In this document: piece by piece, positions 17,236 through 25,350 of the stretch
How positions within the stretch are numbered: the first letter of the stretch is position 1
Layout: every line of letters starts with the position of its first letter
From: Bacteroidota bacterium
GTDB lineage: Bacteria; Bacteroidota; Bacteroidia; Bacteroidales; F082
Direction: 5' to 3'
Assembly: GCA_009773165.1 (NCBI GenBank)
Contig: WOUZ01000003.1
Coordinates: 62,001-126,000 of the forward strand
DNA length: 64,000 bases
Notes under the pieces: generated by a model
What the model was told of the DNA's origin: nothing
What the model saw: the letters and a program-made list of their open reading frames with translations, nothing else
The model's database searches: none
Made by a program: the position numbers and the translations under genes

Positions 17236-18522
17236 ATGAAGATAGCAGGTTATATAGGCGATTTACTTTTTGAGTATGAATGTGTGGTTATCCCCGGTTT
17301 AGGTGGTTTTCTTACACGTGATCATGCTGCCTATATTCATCCAATGAAGCATTATTTTAAGCCTCCTCACCGCGAAGTGGTTTTCAATCCTATGCTTCGA
17401 ACCAACGATGGCCTACTGTTGAATCATATAGCCCGGTCAGAGAAGCTAGCTTATCAGGATGCAAAATCTCGTCTCGATCGTTTCGTTTTGAAATGCCTCT
17501 CGGTGATGGACGAAGGGAAGAAAATACATTTCAGAAACATTGGCAGCATTACCTATAACAAGGAAAGACAAATCGTTTTTGAACCTGATGCAAATCAAAA
17601 TTACCTTGCTGAATCTTTCGGCTTAAGTGGTTTTGTTTCCCCACCAATCAAACGTGAGGACTTTCAAAAAAGAGTGGAAAAGGTATTTGCCAATCCACCA
17701 CGCCGGCAGGAAGAAGAGCAAAAACCGGAAACTCCAAAGAATCCAACTCCAGTAGTAGAGAAGCGCATGCTGGCCTCACACCGCCCTGGAAAGTTTAAAC
17801 GACAGCTTGTCATCGTCGGCGCAGCTGCTTCTATTTTATTTGCTGCATGGGGAGTCATGAATTACAAAACTGTTGAGTATTATTATGATCAGTACAAGGG
17901 TCATGCATCTGTTTTACCTTTCTTTTATGCGAGCCCGAATGAATATGTGATTCATCATCTTGATAAATTACCTGTCGAATCCATGATTCCATCTCAAGAC
18001 TTTACAGGTTTTATTGAAGGCTTATCGAAAGCAAAAGCAGGTATAAATGACCTCATCCCTGCAACATCTTATCAAGCAGAGATCGTTCCTGAGCCAAAAA
18101 CAGAACCTCTGACATGGAATGCAGAATCAAATGTTTTGGTTGATTCTGTTATCCCGAATGACAGTGTTGAAGAGCAAATTGAAATACCACAAATAGATAC
18201 ATTTGCTGAAGCAGTGCCTGAGCAGACAGTGGAAAAGACTGTTACACCTGTCGTTGTTGCAGCGAGTAAACCTGTTGAATCAGTCAAAAAGTATTCAAAA
18301 GAATATCATATTATTGCCGGTGCTTTCAGGGAGAAGAAAAATGCTGACAACTTAATAGAAGATTTAAAGAAAAAGAGTTTTGAAGCTGTTTATGCGGGTC
18401 AGACCTCTGGCGGATTGTGGCGCGTTTCTTATGGTATGTTTGAAAATGAGACAGTTGCCTTGCAACAACTCGATGAAGTGAAACGCAAAGAGAACAAACA
18501 AGCCTGGCTGCTTGTAATCTAA
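17236..18522 (+). CDS. HU/CCDC81-type and SPOR-domain cell-envelope protein
   Basis: A 428-residue bitopic protein. Residues 1-130 resemble the HU-like domain found fused to SPOR domains in Bacteroidota (MKIAGYIGDLLFEYECVVIPGLGGF; FNPMLRTNDGLLLNHIA). A basic linker leads to one membrane helix (about 191-208), then a roughly 145-residue low-complexity periplasmic stretch rich in Glu, Pro and Val. A C-terminal SPOR domain (about 355-428, beginning YHIIAGAFREKKNADNLI) follows. SPOR domains bind glycan strands stripped of stem peptides at the septum, so a link between nucleoid-like or cytoplasmic binding and division-site peptidoglycan is plausible but unproven. trmB starts 19 bases after it. Confidence 0.82.
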   Translation: MKIAGYIGDLLFEYECVVIPGLGGFLTRDHAAYIHPMKHYFKPPHREVVFNPMLRTNDGLLLNHIARSEKLAYQDAKSRLDRFVLKCLSVMDEGKKIHFRNIGSITYNKERQIVFEPDANQNYLAESFGLSGFVSPPIKREDFQKRVEKVFANPPRRQEEEQKPETPKNPTPVVEKRMLASHRPGKFKRQLVIVGAAASILFAAWGVMNYKTVEYYYDQYKGHASVLPFFYASPNEYVIHHLDKLPVESMIPSQDFTGFIEGLSKAKAGINDLIPATSYQAEIVPEPKTEPLTWNAESNVLVDSVIPNDSVEEQIEIPQIDTFAEAVPEQTVEKTVTPVVVAASKPVESVKKYSKEYHIIAGAFREKKNADNLIEDLKKKSFEAVYAGQTSGGLWRVSYGMFENETVALQQLDEVKRKENKQAWLLVI

Positions 18523-18541
18523 AATCAAAATATTTATTGGT

Positions 18542-19210
18542 GTGGGATCAAAGAATAAGCTGCAACGTTTTGCAGAAAACCTGACTTTTGAAAATCTTTT
18601 TCAATACAATTTCGAACAGCTGATTAACTTGCCATTTGAGTTCAAAGGCTCATGGAGTAAAAGTTTTTTTGGGAATGAAAATCCCATCGTCGTTGAACTT
18701 GGTTGCGGCAAAGGCGAATATACGGTTGGCCTCGCTGAAAAATATCCTGAAAAGAATTTCATTGGCTTCGATATAAAAGGAGCACGATTATGGAAAGGTT
18801 TAACGCTTGCCCGTGAAAAAGGCTTGAAAAATGTTGCTTTTGTTCGTACGAAGATCAATCATATCAACTATTTTTTTGAATCGGAAGAGGTTTCTGAAAT
18901 TTGGATAACCTTCCCAGATCCCCAGCCGCAGATTTCAAGGGCTAAAAAGCGCCTTACCTCACCCATGTTTCTTGAACGATACAAGGGTGTTTTACGAAAG
19001 GATGGTGTGGTTCATTTAAAAACTGATAGCCAGCTTTTATATGATTATACCTTAGAAGTCATTCAAGAGTTTTCTCTTCCGCTGATGTATCATACAGCCG
19101 ATCTTTATGCCACTGGCGACGAGATGGAGGTGAAGAGCATTCGTACCTATTATGAACAGATCTGGCTGGCCCAGGGTTTGACGATCAAATACATTCGATT
19201 CAGGTTGTAA
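18542..19210 (+). CDS. trmB: tRNA (guanine46-N7)-methyltransferase
   Basis: A 222-residue SAM-dependent methyltransferase of the TrmB family. It has VVELGCGKGEYTVGLAEKYP near residue 50, IGFDIKGARLWKG near 77, ITFPDPQPQISRAKKRLTSP near 121 (the FPDPWPKxRHxKRR-type catalytic/tRNA block) and DGVVHLKTDSQLLYDY near 155. It uses a GTG start; the N-terminus (M)GSKNKLQRFAENLTFENLFQ matches other Bacteroidota TrmB proteins, so no upstream start is needed. Its stop shares one base with the ATG of the ATL gene (TAATG), implying coupled translation of two nucleic-acid maintenance proteins. Confidence 0.94.
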   Translation: MGSKNKLQRFAENLTFENLFQYNFEQLINLPFEFKGSWSKSFFGNENPIVVELGCGKGEYTVGLAEKYPEKNFIGFDIKGARLWKGLTLAREKGLKNVAFVRTKINHINYFFESEEVSEIWITFPDPQPQISRAKKRLTSPMFLERYKGVLRKDGVVHLKTDSQLLYDYTLEVIQEFSLPLMYHTADLYATGDEMEVKSIRTYYEQIWLAQGLTIKYIRFRL

Positions 19211-19551
19211 TGAAAAGTTCCGAAAGTTTTTTTGAGAAAGTTTATGAAGTGGTTGCTCTTATACCTTTCGGAAGAGTAACTTCTTATGGAGCAGTAGCTG
19301 CTTTTCTTGGTTCAAAAGGATCATCACGGATGGTGGGATGGGCAATGAATCAGTCGCACAGCACACATAAGGCGGTACCTGCTCACCGTGTTGTGAACCG
19401 AAAAGGATTACTAACAGGTAAAGCACATTTTGGCGGTCATGAAGTTATGAAACAGCTTCTTGAAAATGAAGGGTTTATAATTGAAAATGATCAAATAGTG
19501 AATTTCAAAGAAAGATTTTGGGATCCTTCTGAAGAAATAACTGACATTTAG
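19210..19551 (+). CDS. Alkyltransferase-like (ATL) DNA-repair protein
   Basis: A 113-residue protein with the DNA-binding fold of O6-alkylguanine-DNA alkyltransferases: FFEKVYEVVALIPFGRVTSYGAVA, then SSRMVGWAMNQ with the arginine finger, then PAHRVV at residues 57-62. The normal active-site motif is PCHRV; here alanine replaces the cysteine, so it cannot accept alkyl groups. That is the mark of ATL proteins, which bind O6-alkylguanine and hand it to nucleotide-excision repair in studied species. Short length (no N-terminal Ada-like domain) agrees. The start overlaps the trmB stop by one base; the 3' end overlaps the convergent LacI gene by 4 bases. Confidence 0.92.
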   Translation: MKSSESFFEKVYEVVALIPFGRVTSYGAVAAFLGSKGSSRMVGWAMNQSHSTHKAVPAHRVVNRKGLLTGKAHFGGHEVMKQLLENEGFIIENDQIVNFKERFWDPSEEITDI

Positions 19552-20558
19552 GTTGAGCTTCTAACTACCAACTTGGTTTTGATAACCTTTTTGATTGGTT
19601 TAAATTCAACATCGTCGCCTTCCTTCAATCGTTTAAGCAACATGATGCAGGCTTCTCTTCCTAAATCGAATCCAAACTGATCAATTGTGGTAAGCTCAGG
19701 ATCACTTATAGCTGAAGATTTACTGTTTTCAAAGCCAACAACTTTTACATCTTCGGGCACACGCTTTCCTAATTCCTTTGCAGCCTTAATGATGGCAATG
19801 GCCGACATATCGTTGACAGCAAAAAACCCATCCGGAGCATCTGGCTTACGAAGAATGTCATGAGCAGTTTTTTTAGCTGTTTCATAGGTGTCGGCTAGAT
19901 GTACCAAATCGTGACGAAAAGGAATGTTGTGTTTGAGAAGGGCATCATGATAACCTGACAAACGGCTTTTCCCAATCTGCAGATTTTGAGGAGCTGCAAA
20001 ATGAGCAATTTTTTTACAGCCTTTTTCTATCAGATGGTTTACAGCGATAAATGCACCCTGATAATCATCAGCAACAACCTGATCAGCAGGTAATTCCTCA
20101 GTAGTCCTGTCGAAGAAGACCACCGGAATTTCATTGTCGATTAGTTTTTGAAAATGGGAGAAATCGTTGGTTTCTTTTGAGAAGGAAACCAAAACGCCAT
20201 CCACTCTGTTTGTTAAGACAGCCTGGGTGTTGATTACCTCACGTTTGTACGATTCGTTGGATTGAAAAACCATTACACTGTAATCGTTTTTGTATGCGAT
20301 TTCTTCGATACCGTTGATAATGGCAGAGAAAAAATAATGTTCAATTTCAGGGATGATCAGCCCAATAGTACGTGTCGAGTTGTTGCGCAGGTTAAGGGCA
20401 ATACGGTTGGGACGATACCCAAGTAGTCCGGCAAGTTCTTTAACCGCAGTCCGCGTTTTAGGACTAATATCGGGATGATCCTTGAGAGCCCTTGATACTG
20501 TTGAGGTTGATAAACCCAGCTTTGTAGCAATGTCTTTAATTGTGATCTGACGCTTCAT
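19548..20558 (-). CDS. LacI-family transcriptional regulator of the sus-like locus
   Basis: A 336-residue repressor. The N-terminal helix-turn-helix ITIKDIATKLGLSTSTVSRAL (residues 5-25) and hinge LLGYRPNRIALNLR are typical LacI; the rest is a periplasmic-binding-protein-like ligand domain (GLIIPEIEHYFFSAIINGIE; GVLVSFSKET; VPEDVKVVGFEN near the C-terminus). The frame is open 40 codons further to 20678, but that segment is not protein-like and contains the operators, so the ATG at 20558 is used. It is divergent from susC. Two TTGCAA-type operators (20633-20678) lie between them, which suggests autoregulation and control of the SusCDE genes by a sugar ligand, probably from alpha-glucan (inference). 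Confidence 0.92.
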   Translation of the reverse strand: MKRQITIKDIATKLGLSTSTVSRALKDHPDISPKTRTAVKELAGLLGYRPNRIALNLRNNSTRTIGLIIPEIEHYFFSAIINGIEEIAYKNDYSVMVFQSNESYKREVINTQAVLTNRVDGVLVSFSKETNDFSHFQKLIDNEIPVVFFDRTTEELPADQVVADDYQGAFIAVNHLIEKGCKKIAHFAAPQNLQIGKSRLSGYHDALLKHNIPFRHDLVHLADTYETAKKTAHDILRKPDAPDGFFAVNDMSAIAIIKAAKELGKRVPEDVKVVGFENSKSSAISDPELTTIDQFGFDLGREACIMLLKRLKEGDDVEFKPIKKVIKTKLVVRSST

Positions 20559-20632
20559 GTTTGTCTGATTACCGGTGTGTGTTCCAGGAAAATGTTGAAA
20601 TAATTGGATAAAGATACAACATTTACGGGTTT

Positions 20633-20678
20633 TGAAAATCGCTTGCAAAATTATTTTTTTTATTTCAATCGTTTGCAA
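20633..20678. promoter_or_regulatory. Two LacI-type operators between lacI-like gene and susC
   Basis: Two 16-bp sites share the form (arm)-TCGY-TTGCAA: TGAAAATCGCTTGCAA at 20633-20648 and TTTCAATCGTTTGCAA at 20663-20678. Their central CG pairs are 30 bases (about three helical turns) apart, suiting a repressor dimer pair on one DNA face. They lie upstream of the susC -7 box and next to a TATCTTTA sequence (20609-20616, minus strand) that could be the -7 box of the regulator gene. Confidence 0.6.
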
Positions 20679-20730
20679 TCATAAAAAGTGGAATGTTATA
20701 GTATTAACAATTTATTAAGGAAATGTTTTT

Positions 20731-20738
20731 TACCTTTG
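20731..20738 (+). promoter_or_regulatory. -7 promoter element of susCD operon
   Basis: TACCTTTG matches TAnnTTTG exactly. It implies a leader of about 80 bases before the susC ATG at 20827. Confidence 0.6.
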
Positions 20739-20826
20739 TTGGTAACAATTTTCTACAGAAATGTCAAGCAACTGATATTTCTTTTTTTTACATCACTAAT
20801 TCACTAATCACAAAAGTAAAACGCTT

Positions 20827-23793
20827 ATGAACAGATTTTTTAGGCAGTTGTTGCCCATTTTGCTGGGGTTGTTTATTACAGCTTATGCAAGTGGACAAAC
20901 AGGCACTGTCAAAGGGGTTGTCAAAGACAAGTCCACGGGTGAAACCTTGCCCGGTGCGAATGTTTTGATCAAGGGTTCGTTAACAGGAGCCTCTACCGAT
21001 TTTGACGGGCAGTTCACATTGGAAAACGTTCCGGCAGGGAATGTTACTATCGAGGTCAGTTTTGTTGGTTATTTACCATCCAGTAAAGCTGTTAATGTCT
21101 TAGCCGGACAAACACAATCACTCAATTTTGATCTTGAGGCCGATGCTGTAATACTTGAAGAAACAGTAGTTATAGGCTATGGTGTTCAAAAAAAGAGTGA
21201 CAGAACCGGTGCTGTTTCCAGCATTGATTCAAAAGATATGAATGCAGGGGTTCTCACTGACCCTATTCAGGGTATCCAGGGAAAAATTGCCGGGGTATCT
21301 GTAACTAAAAAAGGTGGTGACCCCAATGCAGGATTTGATATCAAAATCAGAGGTGCATCTTCACTCCAAACATCCACCTCACCACTTTTTGTTGTTGACG
21401 GTGTACCTGGTGTTGATGCCACAACGATTGCTCCCGAGGATATTGAATCATGGAACGTACTAAAAGACGCTTCTGCTGCAGCTATTTATGGATCACGCGG
21501 TGCGAATGGTGTTATCCTTATAACAACAAAGCGTGGCGCAACAGGCGGAGTAAAAGAAGCAACAATCGACTTTAACACCTATCTTTCTACAGATATCGTT
21601 GCTAACCGTCTTGACTTACTCAGTGCAGATCAAATAAGAGATTATGTTACAGCCAATGGATTGAATTTTCAGGATGGAGGATCAAATGTTGACTGGCAAG
21701 ATGAGATTTACAGAACAGGTGTTTCACAAAACTACAACTTCTCTATAGCTAAAGGTGATAAAAATAGCTCATATCGCGCTTCATTGTCACACCAGGATTT
21801 TAGTGGAGTTATAAAAGGATCACAGAAGAAACGTACAATCGGACGTATTAACTTAGATCAGTCGGCCTTTGATGACAAGCTGAAAATTTCAGCAGGATTA
21901 TCAGGTACATTCGAAAAGAATGACTATGTCAGCTATTCAGGTAATGGCCCTAACGATGTTCTTTATCAGGCATTTCAGCGCAATCCTACTGATCCTGTTT
22001 ATGGTGAGGATGGAAAATACTACGAAACACAACGTCAGTTTAACTACTGGAATCCACTTGCTTTAATTGACGACATTCAAAATGAGCGGGATGCCAAACG
22101 CTTTTTTGGCTTTTTAAAGGCTGATCTTGAGCTTTATAAAGGGCTGGTTGCTGGCGTTAATATTGGTTACACCCGTGACGATTATGAAAGTTTTTATTTT
22201 GAACCTTCTACAATACGCTTGGGAACATCATCAGGTTATGGAAGAAGAGCTTATGGAAATTTCGATTCTAGGGTTTTGGAAACAACTTTGCGTTATACCA
22301 ATGAGTTTGGCAAAAACAACGTAAATTTTGTGGCAGGTTACTCTTTCCAGGAAGATTTTAATACCGGATTTGCAGCTCAGGGTCAAAAGCCTTTTATCAA
22401 TTATGCAATGGCCAACGACTTAAGCATCCTGCAGACAGTCAATGCTGGTGATATTTCTTCCTACAAATCATCAAATAGGTTGATCTCATTTTTCGGACGT
22501 GGTATCTACAGCTACGACTCCAAATACTTCCTTACTGCAACCATTCGTCGCGACGGATCGTCTCGTTTTGGTGCAAATAATAAATGGGGATGGTTCCCAT
22601 CCGCATCGTTAAAATGGAATCTTGCTGCTGAAGACTTTATGAGTGATCTTGAAATGTTTAATACATTAGGACTTCGTGTTGGTTATGGGATAACTGGTAA
22701 TCAAGAGATTGGTAACTACAATGCCATTGAGTACTATGTAGCTTCCGGTAATACCATTAACTTTGAAACAGGTGAAGAAGCTATTCTGTTTAAATTTGCT
22801 CATAATGCAAACCCTGACCTTAAATGGGAAGAAAATGCAGAACTAAACATCGGTTTAGACTGGGGATTGTTTGATGACAAAGTATCAGGTTCGTTTGATT
22901 ATTTTATCAAAAACACCTATGATATGTTAGGTAACTACAGCGTGCCTGTTCCTCCATATCCGGTTGACCGTATTTGGGCCAACGTTGGAAAATTTGAAGT
23001 TAAAGGTTTTGAAATGTTTATTCAGTACTATCCTGTACGAAACAAAAATTTCGATTGGAAAACTTCAGTAGTTTTCTCAACTTACAAACAAAAAGTTATT
23101 TCGCTTTCTAACGATCAATTCAATTGGTCGGAACTACGTGAAGGTTGGCTTTCAGGTCGTGGACTTGTTGGTGACCTGAACTGGACACAGATCGTAGAGC
23201 CTGGAAAGTCATTGGGAACATGGTATATGCCTGAATATGCAGGCTTGTCTGCCGATGGTAAATTCCTTTTCCATACAGCTGCTGGTGGTGTTACCCGTAA
23301 TGTTGCTGATGCCGAACGTCGTGTTGTAGGTAGTGCACAGCCTGATTTTGAAATTGGATGGTCCAATTACATCACCTTCATGAAAAACTTTGATTTTAGT
23401 CTAAGTGTCCGTGGTGTTTATGGATATGAAATTTTCAATACCACCAAGCTTGTATTTGGAAACCCAATCTGGTTGCCAGAAATCAACGTTTTGCAATCAG
23501 CTCTGGATGAAGCTGAACGTGGTTTGAACGACAATCCTAAACTTAGCAGTTATTATCTTGAAGATGGCTCATTTTTACGTTTGGACAACCTGACATTCGG
23601 ATACAACATCAGAAATGTTGGACCAGTGCGTAACATAAGGGTTTATTTTGCCTCAAATAACCTACTTACCATTACTAATTACAGTGGAATTGATCCTGAA
23701 ATTTCTTTCTCCGGACTTTCATTCGGATTGGATCAATACAATGTTTATCCCAAAACACGCACCTTTACTTTTGGAGTTAATGTCAACCTTTAA
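20827..23793 (+). CDS. SusC/RagA-type TonB-dependent outer-membrane transporter
   Basis: A 988-residue outer-membrane beta-barrel. A signal peptide (to about residue 23, ...AYASGQ) precedes a carboxypeptidase-regulatory-like beta-sandwich (about 26-100; GVVKDKSTGETLPGANVLIKG), a TonB box region (EETVVIGYGVQ), the plug (about 120-235, with LFVVDGVPGVDA and AAAIYGSRGANGVILITTKRG) and the barrel ending in FTFGVNVNL. Family knowledge: SusC binds its SusD lipoprotein as a lid and imports oligosaccharides with TonB energy. It is followed after 12 bases by susD, then by a SusE/F-like gene, so glucan (starch-type) substrate is likely. It is controlled by the divergent LacI-type gene (inference). Confidence 0.95.
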   Translation: MNRFFRQLLPILLGLFITAYASGQTGTVKGVVKDKSTGETLPGANVLIKGSLTGASTDFDGQFTLENVPAGNVTIEVSFVGYLPSSKAVNVLAGQTQSLNFDLEADAVILEETVVIGYGVQKKSDRTGAVSSIDSKDMNAGVLTDPIQGIQGKIAGVSVTKKGGDPNAGFDIKIRGASSLQTSTSPLFVVDGVPGVDATTIAPEDIESWNVLKDASAAAIYGSRGANGVILITTKRGATGGVKEATIDFNTYLSTDIVANRLDLLSADQIRDYVTANGLNFQDGGSNVDWQDEIYRTGVSQNYNFSIAKGDKNSSYRASLSHQDFSGVIKGSQKKRTIGRINLDQSAFDDKLKISAGLSGTFEKNDYVSYSGNGPNDVLYQAFQRNPTDPVYGEDGKYYETQRQFNYWNPLALIDDIQNERDAKRFFGFLKADLELYKGLVAGVNIGYTRDDYESFYFEPSTIRLGTSSGYGRRAYGNFDSRVLETTLRYTNEFGKNNVNFVAGYSFQEDFNTGFAAQGQKPFINYAMANDLSILQTVNAGDISSYKSSNRLISFFGRGIYSYDSKYFLTATIRRDGSSRFGANNKWGWFPSASLKWNLAAEDFMSDLEMFNTLGLRVGYGITGNQEIGNYNAIEYYVASGNTINFETGEEAILFKFAHNANPDLKWEENAELNIGLDWGLFDDKVSGSFDYFIKNTYDMLGNYSVPVPPYPVDRIWANVGKFEVKGFEMFIQYYPVRNKNFDWKTSVVFSTYKQKVISLSNDQFNWSELREGWLSGRGLVGDLNWTQIVEPGKSLGTWYMPEYAGLSADGKFLFHTAAGGVTRNVADAERRVVGSAQPDFEIGWSNYITFMKNFDFSLSVRGVYGYEIFNTTKLVFGNPIWLPEINVLQSALDEAERGLNDNPKLSSYYLEDGSFLRLDNLTFGYNIRNVGPVRNIRVYFASNNLLTITNYSGIDPEISFSGLSFGLDQYNVYPKTRTFTFGVNVNL

Positions 23794-23805
23794 CATTGAA
23801 ATGTC

Positions 23806-25296
23806 ATGAAAAAAATACTAATATTATTATTGCTTTCAGTGTCCTTGCAGTTTGGCTGTACAAAACTGGATACTGAACTTTACGACAGGGTTCCACCAAC
23901 CGACTATGTGGCTGATCCTGTTTTGAAAATGAGTCCTATTTACGCGCCTATGCGCGATTTCCTCGACTGGAGCGGCTGGTGGTTTGCCAACGAAATGACA
24001 GGTGATGGCATGTGTGGACCAACCCGCGGCAGCGACTGGGATGATGGTGGAAAATGGCGTTCATTGCATCAACATACATGGGATAATAACACCGAAGCTA
24101 TTAACAGTATGTGGAGCAGGTATTACAACGGAGTAATCGAAGCCAATAAGTTTATCGAAGAACAAATACCACTTGGTGATGCTCTTCCAGTTAAGATCGC
24201 TGTTGCAAAAGCAAAGGTCTTGAGAGCTTACTACTATTATTTGTTGATTGATAATTACAAAGACGTTCCTTATGTAACCAGCTATCTGGATGCGGAAGAA
24301 ACACCAAGCAGAAACTTTCGTCAGGATATTTTTGCTAAAATCGTAAAGGACATTGAAGATGAAGCACCGATTATTCCTGCAAGTACCAGCAAAACAGGTG
24401 TTACCAAAGGATTTGCCTATTCAGTATTAGCCAGACTCTATCTGAATGCTGAAGTTTATACCGGAACTCCTCAATGGGCTAAGGCTGAGCAGTATGCCGA
24501 CAGTGTTATCCTCTTAGGACAATACGAACTTGAGTCTGATCCATTGAAACCATTTGTTACGAACAACGATAATTCTTCAGAAAACATCTTTGTTATCCCT
24601 TACGATGAAGATAAATATCAGGGTTTTAACCTACATATGCGTACACTTCATTACAACAGCAACCTTACCTATAATATGACAGCAGGCCCATGGAATGGAT
24701 TTGCAGCTATGTATGATCATTATAACAGCTATGAAGATAATGATGCACGTAAAAGTGGTTATTTCCTTGTTGGTCAGCAGTATACTGCTGATGGTGCAGA
24801 AATTACTGACCAGGGCGCAGGTGGTGAACTTTTAATATTTGATCCATTTATTCCAGCTTTAAACATGGACGCTACTTACTCAGCTGTTCAAATTCGTATG
24901 TCAGGCGCACGTGTGAAGAAGTTTGAAATAAAAGACGGAGCTAAGGATAACCTGAGCAATGATTTCCCGTTATTCCGCTATGCAGATGTATTGATGATGA
25001 AGGCTGAAGCAATGATCAGACAAGGACAAAACGGTGATGAATACATCAATCCAATTCGTGTACGTGCCGGAGTTGAACCATTTAGCGGAGCAACCCTCGA
25101 CGATGTACTCGCTGAACGTGGGAGAGAATTTTTCTGGGAAGCACACCGTCGTGGTGATCTGATTCGTTTTGGTAAATTCAACCAGGGATGGTGGGAAAAA
25201 CCTGCTTCAACTCCAGATAGAAACACATTCCCAATCCCACAATGGGCTGTTGACGCTAATCCAAGATTGGCAGATGCACCTGTTGCAATACAATAA
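23806..25296 (+). CDS. SusD/RagB-type surface glycan-binding lipoprotein
   Basis: A 496-residue lipoprotein; lipobox LQFGC puts the acylated cysteine at residue 18. The SusD fold is shown by an N-terminal TPR-like part (AKAKVLRAYYYYLLIDNYKDVPYVTSYLD, residues about 134-162) and the conserved end: LFRYADVLMMKAEAMIRQGQ, INPIRVRAGV, LAERGREFFWEAHRRGDLIRFGKF. These are textbook SusD/RagB signatures. It caps the SusC barrel and captures oligosaccharides at the cell surface. Aromatic clusters such as WSGWWFANEM (about residue 56) may help sugar binding; that is inference. It lies between susC (12 bases) and the SusE/F-like gene (54 bases). Confidence 0.95.
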   Translation: MKKILILLLLSVSLQFGCTKLDTELYDRVPPTDYVADPVLKMSPIYAPMRDFLDWSGWWFANEMTGDGMCGPTRGSDWDDGGKWRSLHQHTWDNNTEAINSMWSRYYNGVIEANKFIEEQIPLGDALPVKIAVAKAKVLRAYYYYLLIDNYKDVPYVTSYLDAEETPSRNFRQDIFAKIVKDIEDEAPIIPASTSKTGVTKGFAYSVLARLYLNAEVYTGTPQWAKAEQYADSVILLGQYELESDPLKPFVTNNDNSSENIFVIPYDEDKYQGFNLHMRTLHYNSNLTYNMTAGPWNGFAAMYDHYNSYEDNDARKSGYFLVGQQYTADGAEITDQGAGGELLIFDPFIPALNMDATYSAVQIRMSGARVKKFEIKDGAKDNLSNDFPLFRYADVLMMKAEAMIRQGQNGDEYINPIRVRAGVEPFSGATLDDVLAERGREFFWEAHRRGDLIRFGKFNQGWWEKPASTPDRNTFPIPQWAVDANPRLADAPVAIQ

Positions 25297-25350
25297 ATAT
25301 TCACTTACTAATTAAATAACCTTTTATTCACTAATCTTAATTTAAACGCT

